Below are positions 47,433 to 57,720 of a stretch of 64,000 nucleotides of DNA, in pieces (position 1 is the first letter of the stretch; each line of letters starts with the position of its first letter). Below the pieces are notes generated by a model, which was not told where the DNA came from, did no database searches, and was given only the letters and a program-made list of their open reading frames with translations. The translations under genes were made by a program, and so were the position numbers. This DNA is from Episyrphus balteatus (taxonomy: Eukaryota > Arthropoda > Insecta > Diptera > Syrphidae): assembly GCF_945859705.1 (NCBI RefSeq), contig NC_079135.1, positions 79,554,253 to 79,618,252 of the forward strand, in the 5' to 3' direction.

Positions 47433-47455
47433 CCCCCCCCCCCCCCCCCCCCCCC
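47433..47455 (+). repeat. Poly-C run of 23
   Basis: A pure C homopolymer, unusual in such AT-rich sequence. Length may be uncertain because of sequencing. Confidence 0.9.
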
Positions 47456-47665
47456 GCCTTAGATTAAAGACTCTCATGAGGCTTCATGATTTTAATTTCA
47501 TTAAGAGGTAAATTATAAATGCAATTCAATAAAAAAAACCTTTTTAAAAAGATTTATCGAAGAGCAGAGCTCTTTTCGTGTCTTTATTATTCGCTTGATA
47601 CTTAAGAACTAAACTGACCATCGCAGATAGCCAGTGTGTTTCGCGACAAATTCTTTGTCAGCGTT

Positions 47666-48352
47666 TTATCTTTTTATTCTTTTCTTTGGTGACAAACACT
47701 TTGTCAGCAATTTATGTTTCTTTATCTCAATGATTCTTTTCTTTGGTGACAAACACTTTGTGAATTTGTTTACCGGTTCATTCGGTGCCTGTTTACAATT
47801 AATTAATTCATAAATTAATTGCGAATGATGTTTTGAGTCTTGATATAAATCTTTAAGAAAATTTTTTAAATCGTCCCAATTTAAAAACACTATTAATACA
47901 AGCAGTTTTTGCTTTCCCAGTAATTTGGGTTTGGATGTAATCGAGGAGTATGTATTTTTGCGTGGCTGTAGCCAGTGCGAAAGCACGGTTACAATCGCTT
48001 ATGAATGATGACAGTTCTTCGCGATTGCCATCGAAGGGTTTTATAAATTTTATCAAAATATTAATTGGGAAATTTAGGAGGGGTAAGGAGGATTCTTCTT
48101 TTGTCCCAATTTAAAAACACTCTATTAATACAAGCAGTTTTTGCTTTCCCAGTAATTTGGGTTTGGATGTAATCGAGGAGTATGTATTTTTGCGTGGCTG
48201 TAGCCAGTGCGAAAGCACGGTTACAATCGCTTATGAATGATGACAGTTCTTCGCGATTGCCATCGAAGGGTTTTATAAATTTTATCAAAATATTAATTGG
48301 GAAATTTAGGAGGGGTAAGGAGGATTCTTCTTTTGAATCTTTTAATTCTTTT
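47666..48352 (-). pseudogene. Gypsy gag fragment with a ~230-bp tandem duplication
   Basis: Minus strand: two near-identical copies of a gag segment (KFIKPFDGNREELSSFISDC; AFALATATQKYILLDYIQTQ; ITGKAK), at about 47873-48101 and 48102-48339, then LYQDSKHHSQLIYELINCKQ. This is the 17.6/297-type gag pattern. The LTR element at 48353-53298 has landed directly upstream. Confidence 0.7.
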
Positions 48353-48575
48353 TGTAAAAAGTGCCCAAATAATTTAAGTAAAATAAAACACAACTGTTAA
48401 GTGGCAATCCGTTAAGTTCACCGGCGTCTAAAAATATGTATCTTTATTTCAATCTTTTACATCTTTTTCTTTTTCTCATTCTTACTTAGCTATGTTCCAC
48501 ATTAAAACTATAATCTTTCTAGTTGGTCGTGTTCAATATAAATTCTTCAATTAAGGCGTGTTTACATTTATTACA
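48353..48575 (-). repeat. 3' LTR (223 bp)
   Basis: Starts TGTAATAAATG and ends TTTTTACA on the minus strand. An A-rich purine tract precedes it at 48576-48590. Confidence 0.92.
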
Positions 48576-48682
48576 CGCTTTTTTTTTATTATTATTTTTT
48601 TATACATTCAAGTTATGTAATTCATCACATCAGAGTCTATTTTATACAACGCTTAAATAATAATCTTAGAGTTTAATTACAG

Positions 48683-49804
48683 TTAATCATTATAACGGCT
48701 TGGTGGCCTTATTACTCTTCCACTGCGCGTTGTAGGGTATCTATTATTAAATGATCTATTATTAGTGACCAAACTAGATGATGGAATTTGAGTCATTGAT
48801 GATTCAACGCTCGGGACCTCAGAGGTTTCATGATCAATAATACTTTCTGGCAAAGCCATGTGTGCACTTGATGTTTTGTTTGATCTGTCCACCTCTAATT
48901 CCCTAGGCTTATTCATATTAAAGTTTTTATTTGAATCTGGATTATTAACAGGGACAGGAGATGGCGACTCAACGGGTGTTACAATTTTTGGGCTATCAAT
49001 ATTTCTGACTAATGATTCATGCAACAATAACTCACTAGAATTGAAATCATTATTTTTTGTTTTGACAATAAAACGACGATTACGATGAAAATGATTATTA
49101 TAATTATCAACAATAATATACGATCGATCGTTAACACTCCTCACAATTTTCCCGTAGTGCCACTCCTGCCCATTCTTCTTAAACATTACTAAGTCATTAG
49201 TGTTCAAGACCGGCAACGATTTTGCATGTTTATCAAGGAAATGCTTTTGAATTTTTTTCTTTTGATTCAATTTCCTTTCAACCTCCAAGTTTCCGATCTT
49301 GTTAGGGTACAACAATTTGTTTACAATAGGTAAATGAGTTTTCACTAAACGACCAAAAAACAGTTCCGAAGGGGACAGTTGCATTAATGCAACTGGTGTC
49401 GTGTTGTACTCCAAAATATGATATTGAAATTTATCAAGCACATTGGCCTCATAGCATCTTTTTAAAATGTTTTTAGCGATAGCAACTCCCTTTTCAGCCA
49501 ACCCATTGCTCTGAGGGTACCTTGGGCTAGAAAATGTTAAGACTATATTTGCATTATTTGCATATTGTTCAAATAATCGTGAATTGAAAGGAACGTTATC
49601 ACTTTTTATTTTCGACGGATATCCGTGGCAACAAAAAATTTCGTCTAAGATATCTATAACTTGGCGAATGGACTTGTCTCGCAAGGAACGAGTTATCAAG
49701 AAACCCGAATACGAATCTATTAGTGCAACAAAATTTTTTCCCGCATACTCATAAATATCAATCGATATACTCTGAAACGGGTACTTGGGTACTTCATTCT
49801 GCAC
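48683..49804 (-). CDS. Integrase core and C-terminal tail (shifted frame)
   Basis: The catalytic triad is visible: D in FQSISIDIYEYAGKNF, D in IKSDNVPFNSRL, E in YPQSNGLAEKGVAIAKN. A GPY-like region follows (LVMFKKNGQEWHYGKIVRSV). The last 110 residues are Ser/Pro/Asn-rich and end TTRSGRVIRPPSRYND, the usual end of such elements. Separated from the integrase zinc region only by the frameshift near 49830. Confidence 0.9.
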   Translation of the reverse strand: MQNEVPKYPFQSISIDIYEYAGKNFVALIDSYSGFLITRSLRDKSIRQVIDILDEIFCCHGYPSKIKSDNVPFNSRLFEQYANNANIVLTFSSPRYPQSNGLAEKGVAIAKNILKRCYEANVLDKFQYHILEYNTTPVALMQLSPSELFFGRLVKTHLPIVNKLLYPNKIGNLEVERKLNQKKKIQKHFLDKHAKSLPVLNTNDLVMFKKNGQEWHYGKIVRSVNDRSYIIVDNYNNHFHRNRRFIVKTKNNDFNSSELLLHESLVRNIDSPKIVTPVESPSPVPVNNPDSNKNFNMNKPRELEVDRSNKTSSAHMALPESIIDHETSEVPSVESSMTQIPSSSLVTNNRSFNNRYPTTRSGRVIRPPSRYND

Positions 49805-51357
49805 CAGAGGCTCTTTCTGATTACTTTTTCACAAACGGTGCATCTTTTAACAACTTCCTTTACATCGTTTGACATGCCCGGCCAAAAGAATTGCTTTCTT
49901 GCCCGAGCCAAAGTCTTCTCTATGCCGAAGTGCGGGGCATGAAGCCAATTGCAAATTTTTAACTGTAATCTGCTCGGGATAACTAAACGATGATCTTTGA
50001 ACAACAACCCACCCTCAAAATGCAAGTCGTCTCTATACTTATGAAACAATTGACTCAGGTCATCTAGCTGATGATATGAAGGCCACCCGTTAACCACGTA
50101 TCGCTTTACTCGATTATACCTTTCATCAGATTCTAATGTTTTGACATACAAGTCAAAATTATCCCTAGATAGACAAGCGCTTTGAACTAGTGAATGCACC
50201 ATAGCAGACAAATCTTCATTAAATGCACCCTCATCAGCCAATGGTGCGCGAGATAAACAATCGGCAACTAACATTTCTTTCCCCGGTATATAGGTAACTG
50301 CCATGTCGGGATACTTAAGCAGTTGCAAAAACATTCTCTGCAACCGAGGCGTAACATCATCTATATTCTTTTTAATTAGTGTTTCGAGTGGTTTATGGTC
50401 AGAATGGACAACAAAATTGCGACCATACAAAAAGAAATGAAATCGTTCACATGCAAACACGATCGCCAGTAGCTCTTTCTCAATCTGAGCCCATTTTTGT
50501 TCACACTTTGTCAGTGTTCGAGACGCATAGGCTACAGGCATTCCATTTTGGAGCAACACACTTCCCAATCCATCTTTTGAGCTGTCTGTTTGAATGACGA
50601 CTGGTGCTTTTGGATCATAAAGAGCCAATGTGGGTTTTTCAGTTATATATTTAAGTAACTCTTTACTCTCTTGATCGTGTTCTTCAGACCATTTCCACTC
50701 AGTATCATTTCTAGTAAGATTACGCAAAGCTGATATTCTTTGCGATAGATTTGGAATGAATCGAGCCAAGAACTTGAATAAACCTAACAAACGTAAAACT
50801 TCTGACTTATTGGACGGTTTTGGCATATCAGTGATAGCCTTAATATATTTATCACTTGGCTCAACCCGTCCATCAACAACAACATGACCCATAAATTTTA
50901 TTTTGTTTGTGCGATACTGAATCTTGCTCCCATTAAATCGAATGCCATTGGTACGAGCACGCTCAACTACAACAGCAAGTGCCTCATCATGCTCTTTTTG
51001 CGTGTCACCGGTAATACATATGTCGTCAAAATACACTAATACCCCTGAAATGTCCCCAAACAACTGTACCATTTTCCTTTGGAACATTTCGGGAGCACTT
51101 TTGATTCCAAATGGAACCCTGTTCCAACGAAAACGTCCAAATGGTGTCATAAAAGTCGTGAGGTTTGAACTCTCACGGTCTAGTTGCATCTGCCAAAACC
51201 CATTACGCAAATCTAACACTGTAAACACTCGTTTGTTTGATAATCGGCCCATCAAGTCCTCAAAAGTGGGAATCAGAAAATGCTCACGCTTAATACACGC
51301 ATTTAGAGGTTTCGGATCGAGGCAAATGCGAATCTCTCCGTTTGATTTTTCAACCAA
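49720..51357 (-). CDS. RT, RNase H and integrase N-terminus
   Basis: In frame with gag. RT carries DPKPLNACIKREHFLIPTFE, VLDLRNGFWQMQLD and the catalytic YFDD (VLVYFDDICI). RNase H begins at VVIQTDSSKDGLGSVLLQNG and shows the usual Asp, Glu and Asp. The integrase zinc region follows: HAPHFGIEKTLARARKQFFW then CTVC. Near 49830 the frame shifts at an A run and continues in the ORF 48683-49804. Typical K02A2.6-like Ty3/gypsy polymerase; makes cDNA and inserts it. Confidence 0.9.
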   Translation of the reverse strand: MVEKSNGEIRICLDPKPLNACIKREHFLIPTFEDLMGRLSNKRVFTVLDLRNGFWQMQLDRESSNLTTFMTPFGRFRWNRVPFGIKSAPEMFQRKMVQLFGDISGVLVYFDDICITGDTQKEHDEALAVVVERARTNGIRFNGSKIQYRTNKIKFMGHVVVDGRVEPSDKYIKAITDMPKPSNKSEVLRLLGLFKFLARFIPNLSQRISALRNLTRNDTEWKWSEEHDQESKELLKYITEKPTLALYDPKAPVVIQTDSSKDGLGSVLLQNGMPVAYASRTLTKCEQKWAQIEKELLAIVFACERFHFFLYGRNFVVHSDHKPLETLIKKNIDDVTPRLQRMFLQLLKYPDMAVTYIPGKEMLVADCLSRAPLADEGAFNEDLSAMVHSLVQSACLSRDNFDLYVKTLESDERYNRVKRYVVNGWPSYHQLDDLSQLFHKYRDDLHFEGGLLFKDHRLVIPSRLQLKICNWLHAPHFGIEKTLARARKQFFWPGMSNDVKEVVKRCTVCEKVIRKSLWCRMKYPSTRFRVYRLIFMSMREKILLH

Positions 51358-51372
51358 CTGAATATTGTTTAC

Positions 51373-53007
51373 CTAATCTGTTGGATAATCAACAACACTG
51401 ATAATCTCTTCATTCACCATCTGATCCAATAATTTCTTAAGCCTGTCATGCATACTCAAAGGTATTCGTTTTTTGTAATGCAGTGAAGGTACAGAATTCT
51501 CTTTAAGAATAATTGAACATTTACCCGGGATTTTCCCTAGCCCATCAAAAATATCAGAGTTAGCATTGACAAATTCACCTACCCCGGGAGGAAACGATGT
51601 TGTTATTGAATCTAATCTCTTAACCAACCCGAAAGCTTCGCATGTTTCCAAACCCAAAACAGGTTCACATTTATCATCAACGACTAGAAAGTTACAAGTT
51701 TGATTCAACTGCTTCTCGGCATCAAAACACGTTAGTTGAACAGAACCATGTATTTTAATTGGATTAGAACCGTAACCAATAACATTACAATTAAATTTAT
51801 TTGAATAAGGTTGAAAAGGAACTTGAATATTTTTGATAAAACCAATCGGTATGCAATTAGGATCTGATCCGGTATCAATTTTAAATTTAATCGGCCGATC
51901 TTGAATCACATAATCTTTGTACCTTCTGATCCGGTTTACATGTAACCTGCGTAAATTTAAATCATTACCTCCAATTGATCCTATTCTAATTGTACTGTTA
52001 GCACTACTTAAATTAAAATTTTTATTACCATAAGTTGCGTCACCATCCCAGTTGACACTGTGAATCGGTTTGTTTGGATGTTCAAATTTCTTAACCTGTT
52101 GATTCCTTCCATCTGGTCTCTCCTTTGGTGCTGATTTACAGAATTTGCTGAAATGCCCGACTTTTGAGCAACTGTGGCATGCCACATTTCGTGCTGGACA
52201 AACACGGCGATGATTTCCATTGAAGTTTTGACCACAGTTGTAGCAATTGTTTCGTTTGATGACCGCAATATGTGATTCCTTTTGTTCTTCATCAACGATT
52301 GCCTTGACTTCTGTTAGTGCGTCCCTTTGTTCGAGTATCTGCTTGTTGGCAGCTGCCGCTTCAAAAACCTTACATGTTTCGATGACTTTAGATACAGTAT
52401 CTTCCTTAGAGTCCAAAAGCTTCATTTGGAGTTTCTTGTCATTAACAACAATGACGATACGGTGCGTTAACATGCGATCAGCGTATGGCGATTTACATTT
52501 TGTACACTCAAAATCACAATACTTTAACTGTGTTCGTAGTTCAGTTTCATATTCAGCAAATGACTGTCTCTCCTTCTGTTTGATCATATCAAACTTAAAG
52601 ACTTCCATGGTAATGTTCTTACGAGGCAAACAAAATTCGTCAAATGCCTTTATGACATCTTTCAATGTACGAGTTGAGCGTTGTTGTTGATTGGCATTTT
52701 CTTCTACCTCCTCTTGAACCTCCGCTTGTGCATCGGAAAAAAGATCATCTAGTGAATCATCATCGTTTGGAAAAAATGATTCATAGATTTCCATCCCCCG
52801 TGGTCCAATCGACCATAAAAATGTTGCAATTTTATCCGGTTCGGAATTTGTATGCTTCCCTGAAGCTCGCAAGTAGACAAGAAAAGATTTCTTCCATCTC
52901 GGCCACTCCTTAGCAATATCCACACACTCAAGTTGAGGTGGTAAGCGCAGTTCTAGTGCAGCCATTACTGTGTTATATTTTGGCGACCAAGTGCGATACG
53001 ACGACAA
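51373..53007 (-). CDS. Gag-protease and first RT residues (544 aa, ends at TAG)
   Basis: N-terminal gag (residues 1-250; RTLKDVIKAFDEFCLPRKNI, FAEYETELRTQLKYCDFEC), zinc knuckles near residues 254-290 (CYNCGQNFNGNHRRVC; CHSCSKVGHFSKFC), protease near 375-480 (FKIDTGSDPNCIP, DTGSD active site), then the linker up to the RT N-terminus. The ORF stops at TAG at 51375-51373; the next ORF is in the same frame 16 bases on, so this is one nonsense change in a former single polyprotein. Encodes particle proteins and maturation protease. Confidence 0.9.
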   Translation of the reverse strand: MSSYRTWSPKYNTVMAALELRLPPQLECVDIAKEWPRWKKSFLVYLRASGKHTNSEPDKIATFLWSIGPRGMEIYESFFPNDDDSLDDLFSDAQAEVQEEVEENANQQQRSTRTLKDVIKAFDEFCLPRKNITMEVFKFDMIKQKERQSFAEYETELRTQLKYCDFECTKCKSPYADRMLTHRIVIVVNDKKLQMKLLDSKEDTVSKVIETCKVFEAAAANKQILEQRDALTEVKAIVDEEQKESHIAVIKRNNCYNCGQNFNGNHRRVCPARNVACHSCSKVGHFSKFCKSAPKERPDGRNQQVKKFEHPNKPIHSVNWDGDATYGNKNFNLSSANSTIRIGSIGGNDLNLRRLHVNRIRRYKDYVIQDRPIKFKIDTGSDPNCIPIGFIKNIQVPFQPYSNKFNCNVIGYGSNPIKIHGSVQLTCFDAEKQLNQTCNFLVVDDKCEPVLGLETCEAFGLVKRLDSITTSFPPGVGEFVNANSDIFDGLGKIPGKCSIILKENSVPSLHYKKRIPLSMHDRLKKLLDQMVNEEIISVVDYPTD

Positions 53008-53075
53008 GAAAATTATTTTAAACTTCTCTTTGCGAGATGACTAATTAAATACTTTATGTTTTACTTCTGACACCA

Positions 53076-53298
53076 TGTAAAAAGCGCCCAAATAATTTAA
53101 GTAAAATAAAACACAACTGTTAAGTGGCAATCCGTTAAGTTCACCGGCGTCTAAAAATATGTATCTTTATTTCAATCTTTTACATCTTTTTCATTTTCTC
53201 ATTCTTACTTAGCTATGTTCCACATTAAAACTATCATCTTTCTAGTTGGTCGTGTTCAATATAAATTCTTCAATTAAGGCGTGTTTACATTTATTACA
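53076..53298 (-). repeat. 5' LTR (223 bp)
   Basis: Same ends as the 3' LTR, directly followed by the primer site at 53064-53075. The substitutions relative to the 3' LTR are in the first 15 bases, at about 53198 and at about 53233. Confidence 0.92.
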
Positions 53299-53414
53299 CT
53301 TTTGAATCTTTTTTATCTATGTTGTCGCCCGTCATTGTTAGGTATTTTTTTTTTTACAATATAAAAATATAACTATAAAACGTTCTGGGGATAGAAATTT
53401 AACTTCCGACACCA
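53299..53414 (-). other. Leader of outer gypsy element with primer site
   Basis: On the minus strand TGGTGTCGGAAG (53403-53414), one base from a tRNA-Leu-type primer site, follows the LTR at 53415-53713 and leads toward the gag at 47666-48352, which the younger element separates from it. Confidence 0.55.
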
Positions 53415-53713
53415 ATCACCAATATTATATTATGACTTTGATTGAAATTAAAGATAGATGATCTTGTTTGGTTTGCGTTCAGCACAAGACTGACTCTTTA
53501 TTATTGAAACTTTTATTATTGAGATAGGAAGTGGGAAGAAAAGTGCAGATTTATGCATTTAGTAAGGATTGTTGTTTCTTGTGTGGGATGTGGGATTTAA
53601 TGTGTGAAATGAAATAAGATAAGGATGAGAATTTAATGTGAAGTGAATACCACACGTAAGTGTTATTATAAGATAAGGGTATAGAGGATAGTATAGAGGA
53701 TGTGTACATAACA
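53415..53713 (-). repeat. 5' LTR of the outer gypsy element (about 299 bp)
   Basis: On the minus strand it starts TGTTATGTACACATCC and ends at the primer site. An AATAAA (seen as TTTATT near 53500) is present. Partner LTR not found. Confidence 0.5.
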
Positions 53714-53746
53714 CTTCCTACAAACACTAGCTCAATTTTTCTTATA

Positions 53747-53882
53747 AAACATTATAATTATTTACGTTTTATTTTAAGATTTAAAAATGGAACATTACAA
53801 AGAAATTATTTATGGTGGGAATTATATCAATATACTTATTGTAATATCTGGGGTTTCAGGAGGAATATAAGAATTGTATAAA
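53747..53882 (+). repeat. Dispersed repeat, internally deleted form
   Basis: Matches both ends of 47050-47401 (ATTATTTACGTTTTATTTTA; GTTTCAGGAGGAATATAAGA) with about 200 bp missing between ATGGTGG and GAATTATATCAA. Confidence 0.55.
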
Positions 53883-54211
53883 AAAAATGTGGAGTGAAGA
53901 CCACACGAGTTACGTAAGAGATTCTCCGGGATCTTAAAAAAAATATAATTTTATATTCTTCTTCTAAACGTGGATGAAAAAATGAATAGGCGAACACAAC
54001 GAACTTTTTAATTTTAAATGAGATCAATGATCTTTCTTTATTGAATATTGAACAAGAACTAACTTAAAACTAAGATACAATTGATAACTTAACCTACTGT
54101 GCCGAATTGATTATGTATGTATCTATTAGTGTTAAGTATCAACTGGATTGGTATCAACTGTGGAGTGGCCATGGGAATGGGTAGTGTTACCTTTGTAACT
54201 CACGTAAGTAT
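53883..54211. other. LTR-like AT-rich stretch
   Basis: TTTATTGAATATTGAAC and AACTTAAAACTAAGATACAA look like the polyadenylation part of an insect LTR, but the ends cannot be fixed. Confidence 0.25.
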
Positions 54212-54450
54212 TTATAAAAGGAGTATTAGAATGTGTATAATAACATTGGCGACAAGAAAATTCTCTGGATAACCGAAATATCCATTTCGTTGGATTACGT
54301 TGTCAACGATCCTCTTCAAATCCGATTTCAAATAAGGACTCAGACTAACAGTTTGCCAAAGGTGCTTAGCTCCATTTATACCCAAGGAATAAATTTTATT
54401 GTGAACCACATTGGACCATAAACTTTCATCACGTATGTAGCTTAGACTGA
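54212..54450 (-). pseudogene. Second copy of the unknown multi-copy insect protein
   Basis: Minus-strand reading with YSLGINGAKHLWQTVSLSPY, then LKSDLKRIVDNVIQRNGYFG and YPENFLVANV, clearly related to 34490-34660 but less decayed. The preceding part of the protein is missing here. Confidence 0.55.
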
Positions 54451-54780
54451 TTAAAAAAAAAATATTTTTTTTTGTTCAAAGCATTACCGAAAATATTGTT
54501 GAAAATGACGAAAAAAAATACTGTAAAAGTTTCAGCCCTTAATATTAACATTAAGTACCGCCGCGCCGCATCGCAAATTTCTATTTCCCATATGATTTAC
54601 ATGGGAAAGATTGTGTTTTTGAGTTTGGAATTTTATAACTTTTAAATGGTGTTTTTTTTCCTCAAGCAAAAGAAATTTCATTTCGTCTTGAAAATAGAAG
54701 ATCCTAATAAAAAACTCATCAGCTCATTTAAAAACATTTTTTAAGCAGCCTGCTCAAATATCAGGCAGAAAGTGTCCAGG
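54451..54780. other. Spacer, no gene seen
   Basis: AT-rich with short inverted motifs. It separates the retroelement block from the capsid-like block. Confidence 0.35.
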
Positions 54781-54789
54781 TTGATGCTG

Positions 54790-56207
54790 CTCTATCGTGG
54801 AATATGGATGTAGTGAATCCTACTGCGCGTGTGGTAATAGTGAGTGGTACTGCTCTTTTCTGCACGGTCAGTTTGACCGAGCTAGCTACCTGCTCAAGCT
54901 GTTTCGAATCATCTGTATTAAACAGACCATACTTGTTGGCGATATCCGAGAGTCGTCGTTCTTCATCTTGTGCATTTTTTCTGTCCCGCCATACCTTTAT
55001 CCGAAAAATTTAACCCCATTAGTTTATTGATAGCTTCTGGAGCAAGTATTTTGGTAAGGCATATCCAAGTAGATTCCTGTTAGGTCTACAGTTCGCGGGG
55101 AATGTGCCGTTCGGGAATGGGTTCCAGTCCCCAAACTGTCTTTCATCACCTCTTCCTGTGTTAACAGCGAGGGTTCGCTCTATTAACTTACGCGAAATGA
55201 AAGGACTGGCGTAGCATTCATAGGCATTATGATTTGAAGCATCGATGTATCCAAAACTACCTCCCGGGATAGCTGGTCGTGCTTCAATGGCTGGCAAGTT
55301 AGTAGTTGACTCTCTTCCAGCAATTGCCGTAATGTGTGGAAGGGGAACTCCACCTTCCGGGAAATTCATCAAGATTCTGGATCCTGCTGGAGTAATACTA
55401 GTATGTATACCAGCTATATACTCTTTGAATAATAGTGGTATCCTAAGTCTTTCAATTTCCAGTACTCGATAGGGATCTGCTTCGTTCGAGAATCTAGCGT
55501 CCTCATTCTCATCTATTGAGTGTTTTATGAGATACGCGTTGAGAATTTCAAACATGTAATGTTGATACATGCAAAAAGGCATTCTACGTCTGAGTCTGCC
55601 ATCTGTTTTTTCCATGGCGTCGTAAGTTTGTTCAATTAGTAATGGAAAAGTTGAAAATTCTATATTTTGGGCACACTGCTCTATATTTGGCTTTCCACCG
55701 GAGTATAACCCTTCGAACATGACACCGTCTTGTGGTGGAGTTTCAGTCGTTGACCTCTGCTCCGATGCTTTCGGTCGGTACGTTGGTTTCGGATTCCGAA
55801 CACGTGATAGAGCTTCCTGGCTCTTCTCATCGACCTCTATCTGGTTAGACCAGGGACCAGATTCTGCTTTCTGTTCGTTATATGCAGCTAGTCGGCTTGC
55901 ATCACGGGAATTGTTTCCCTTACCCTTTACAATTTTGCTTGGTTTTCCAGAGCTTTGTTTGGGTTCTTCGTCCTGTTGCCGGCTTGGCTTTGCGTTTCGC
56001 TGTCTGCGATCCATTTTAGATAAAAATGTGAGAAAAATTCTGATAAATTTTCAGTCAAATTCGAAGTGTTTCTGAATTTCTCTTGGTTTCTCACCCTCCT
56101 TGATTTCCCCTGGCGGGGCTTTTTCCCGTTTGTGCGGGAGGGAGGAGGCCGGAGCTGCTTCAGCAGCTGGTAGTTCCTCCTCTTTTCGTAAAAATTGTTG
56201 ACGATTC
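54790..56207 (-). pseudogene. Capsid-like coding block, possible endogenous viral element
   Basis: Two minus-strand ORFs lie in line. The first (from ATG at 56207 to 56051, 52 codons) is polar and rich in Glu, Pro and Lys. The second (56014-55019, 331 codons) has a basic, disordered start (MDRRQRNAKPSRQQDEEPKQ) and a folded-looking remainder (PFCMYQHYMFEILNAYLIKH; VLEIERLRIPLLFKEYIAGI). Coding character continues in other frames beyond its stop to about 54790 (LTITTRAVGFTT), so at least two frameshifts separate the end. Total about 1.5 kb, the size of a coat-protein segment of small segmented dsRNA viruses, with no introns and more GC than its neighbours. I suspect a partitivirus-like capsid gene copied into the genome, but I cannot confirm a family; a host retrogene is the alternative. 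Confidence 0.5.
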
Positions 56208-56299
56208 ATTTTATCGAAAATTGTTGTGGTTTCGTTTAATCGGAAACGAAATTGTCCATAGCAAACCAAGTTCCACCAATGTGAGTGCAGCACTCACCA

Positions 56300-57720
56300 A
56301 GTGCAATGCGCAGTTTTGATGAACCCATCTTTGTCTACTGCTATCCAAACCCGTAGCGCTGCAACGTTCATTAAGTATAAAGAAGAACTTAAAATCTATT
56401 TTTTTTATAATAAAGAGCTAAACAATGTCAAATGAGCTATCTTAGTCAAAAAGTTTCGTCATCACTCTCCGAGCCAGTACATGTGGGCTAGTTTCTAATA
56501 TTTCTTAAAATGTTTGGTTCTCTTCATGCACATAGGGTTAAAGTTTTATGATATCTGCTATCTTTTTTTCATTTATCGGTCTCTTGGTCATGTAGGCCCT
56601 TTCTGTTGGAAAATTTATGGGTTCTTGGCCAAAGTTTTTTATAGGAAGCCTTAAAACAAAACTGAATGTCCACAATGAACTCCTTACATATCACTTTTCC
56701 AAAGTCATCAGTCTTATGTATTTTTAGCAATCTTCTTTTCAATAAATTACATTCAATCACGTTCTTAATATCCTTTAAATAAAAATCCTGTAAACATTCT
56801 TGTAAACAAGAATGTCCTGGTTCACAAAACTTTTGAGTTATTTCTTCAACCAAGTTCCGATGGTCATAAATAAATTGGAGGATAGCGTCGACGTTATTCT
56901 ATTCTATTAAACAGATGACGCAGTATGTTGTTTTATTCTGGCCAGGTATAATAAGCGTACCAGCTAAATTATATACGCAAAGTTTTTTTTTATAGTAAAA
57001 GTTTGAAGCATATATTTTTGGTAAAGTAAAAATGTTAAGAAAAATTGCTGTACTCCAGGTTCTGTAAATCTTTTTCCCTATCTGCCTTCGTTTATCTTTT
57101 TTCCTCCAAGTGCTTTTTTCAAAGCTGGATTACCGAGATAATGTTGATTTAGGAAAAGATTTTTCTTTAATGTCACTGCAAGTCTTCTTAATTTCCTTTG
57201 CGTCTCTTACCGTCTCTTTGAGTTTATCGTCGTAGAGCCATTCATTGGAAATCATTGAGTCAATCATTGGTTTAATATTTTCACACAGCTGTGGAGTAAT
57301 ATATGACTTCCGTGCTTCTGTCTGTTGAAAGTAAGCATCGGTTAAGATTTGTCCTGTGTGACGATGTAATCAGTAAATAGGTCTTCATCCAACCTCTCTT
57401 TCGGTGGATCCAAGAGCAATGAAACTGCTGCTCCCAACGCAGATATTGCAGTCCCGACGCAGTTTTGGGTCTCTATAAAATTTTGGTCTCTCTTTTTGGC
57501 GACATCTGTCAGCAAAAGAACGATTTCAGGGTTTGTTTTTGGAGCTCCCCTTTTCTATTATAGGCCTGCAAAATATCTTCTTTATTTTTCTCGGGTAGTC
57601 TTTTCTTTTTCCACTCCAACCAAGTTTCTTTTAATTGTGGGTGGTATTTAATGTTCTTTACAGTGGATTTACTTTTATCCTTTCCCAAAATCTTCAAAAA
57701 GTCATTCAATGGTATATTAT
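56300..57720 (-). pseudogene. Decayed ORF block, possibly DIRS-like gag
   Basis: Minus-strand pieces in several frames: MNDFLKILGKDKSKSTVKNI (57709-57509), then NFIETQNCVGTAISALGAAV, ILTDAYFQQTEARKSYITPQ and LCENIKPMIDSMISNEWLYD near 57080-57500. The pattern 'small-residue hinge, Asp-Ala-Tyr, Arg-Lys, P-x-L' recalls gag of DIRS-type retroelements, but this is a guess. ORF 56569-56853 nearby is not recognised. Confidence 0.35.

Larger units (their letters stand above)
48353..53298 (-). mobile_element. Near-complete Ty3/gypsy LTR retrotransposon (4946 bp)
   Basis: Two 223-bp LTRs (48353-48575 and 53076-53298) differ at only three sites by my count. CTTTT flanks both sides. The primer site TGGTGTCAGAAG (tRNA-Leu type) adjoins the 5' LTR at 53064-53075. 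Gag, protease, RT, RNase H and integrase lie in order in what was a single gag-pol frame, broken by one TAG and one frameshift. The low LTR divergence points to a recent insertion. Confidence 0.92.

Noticed and set aside
50379..52913. Plus-strand ORFs up to 147 aa
   Set aside because: Antisense shadows of the gag-pol of the LTR retrotransposon.
55245..56075. Plus-strand ORFs of 75-118 aa
   Set aside because: Antisense to the capsid-like block; the minus strand has the longer and more protein-like reading.
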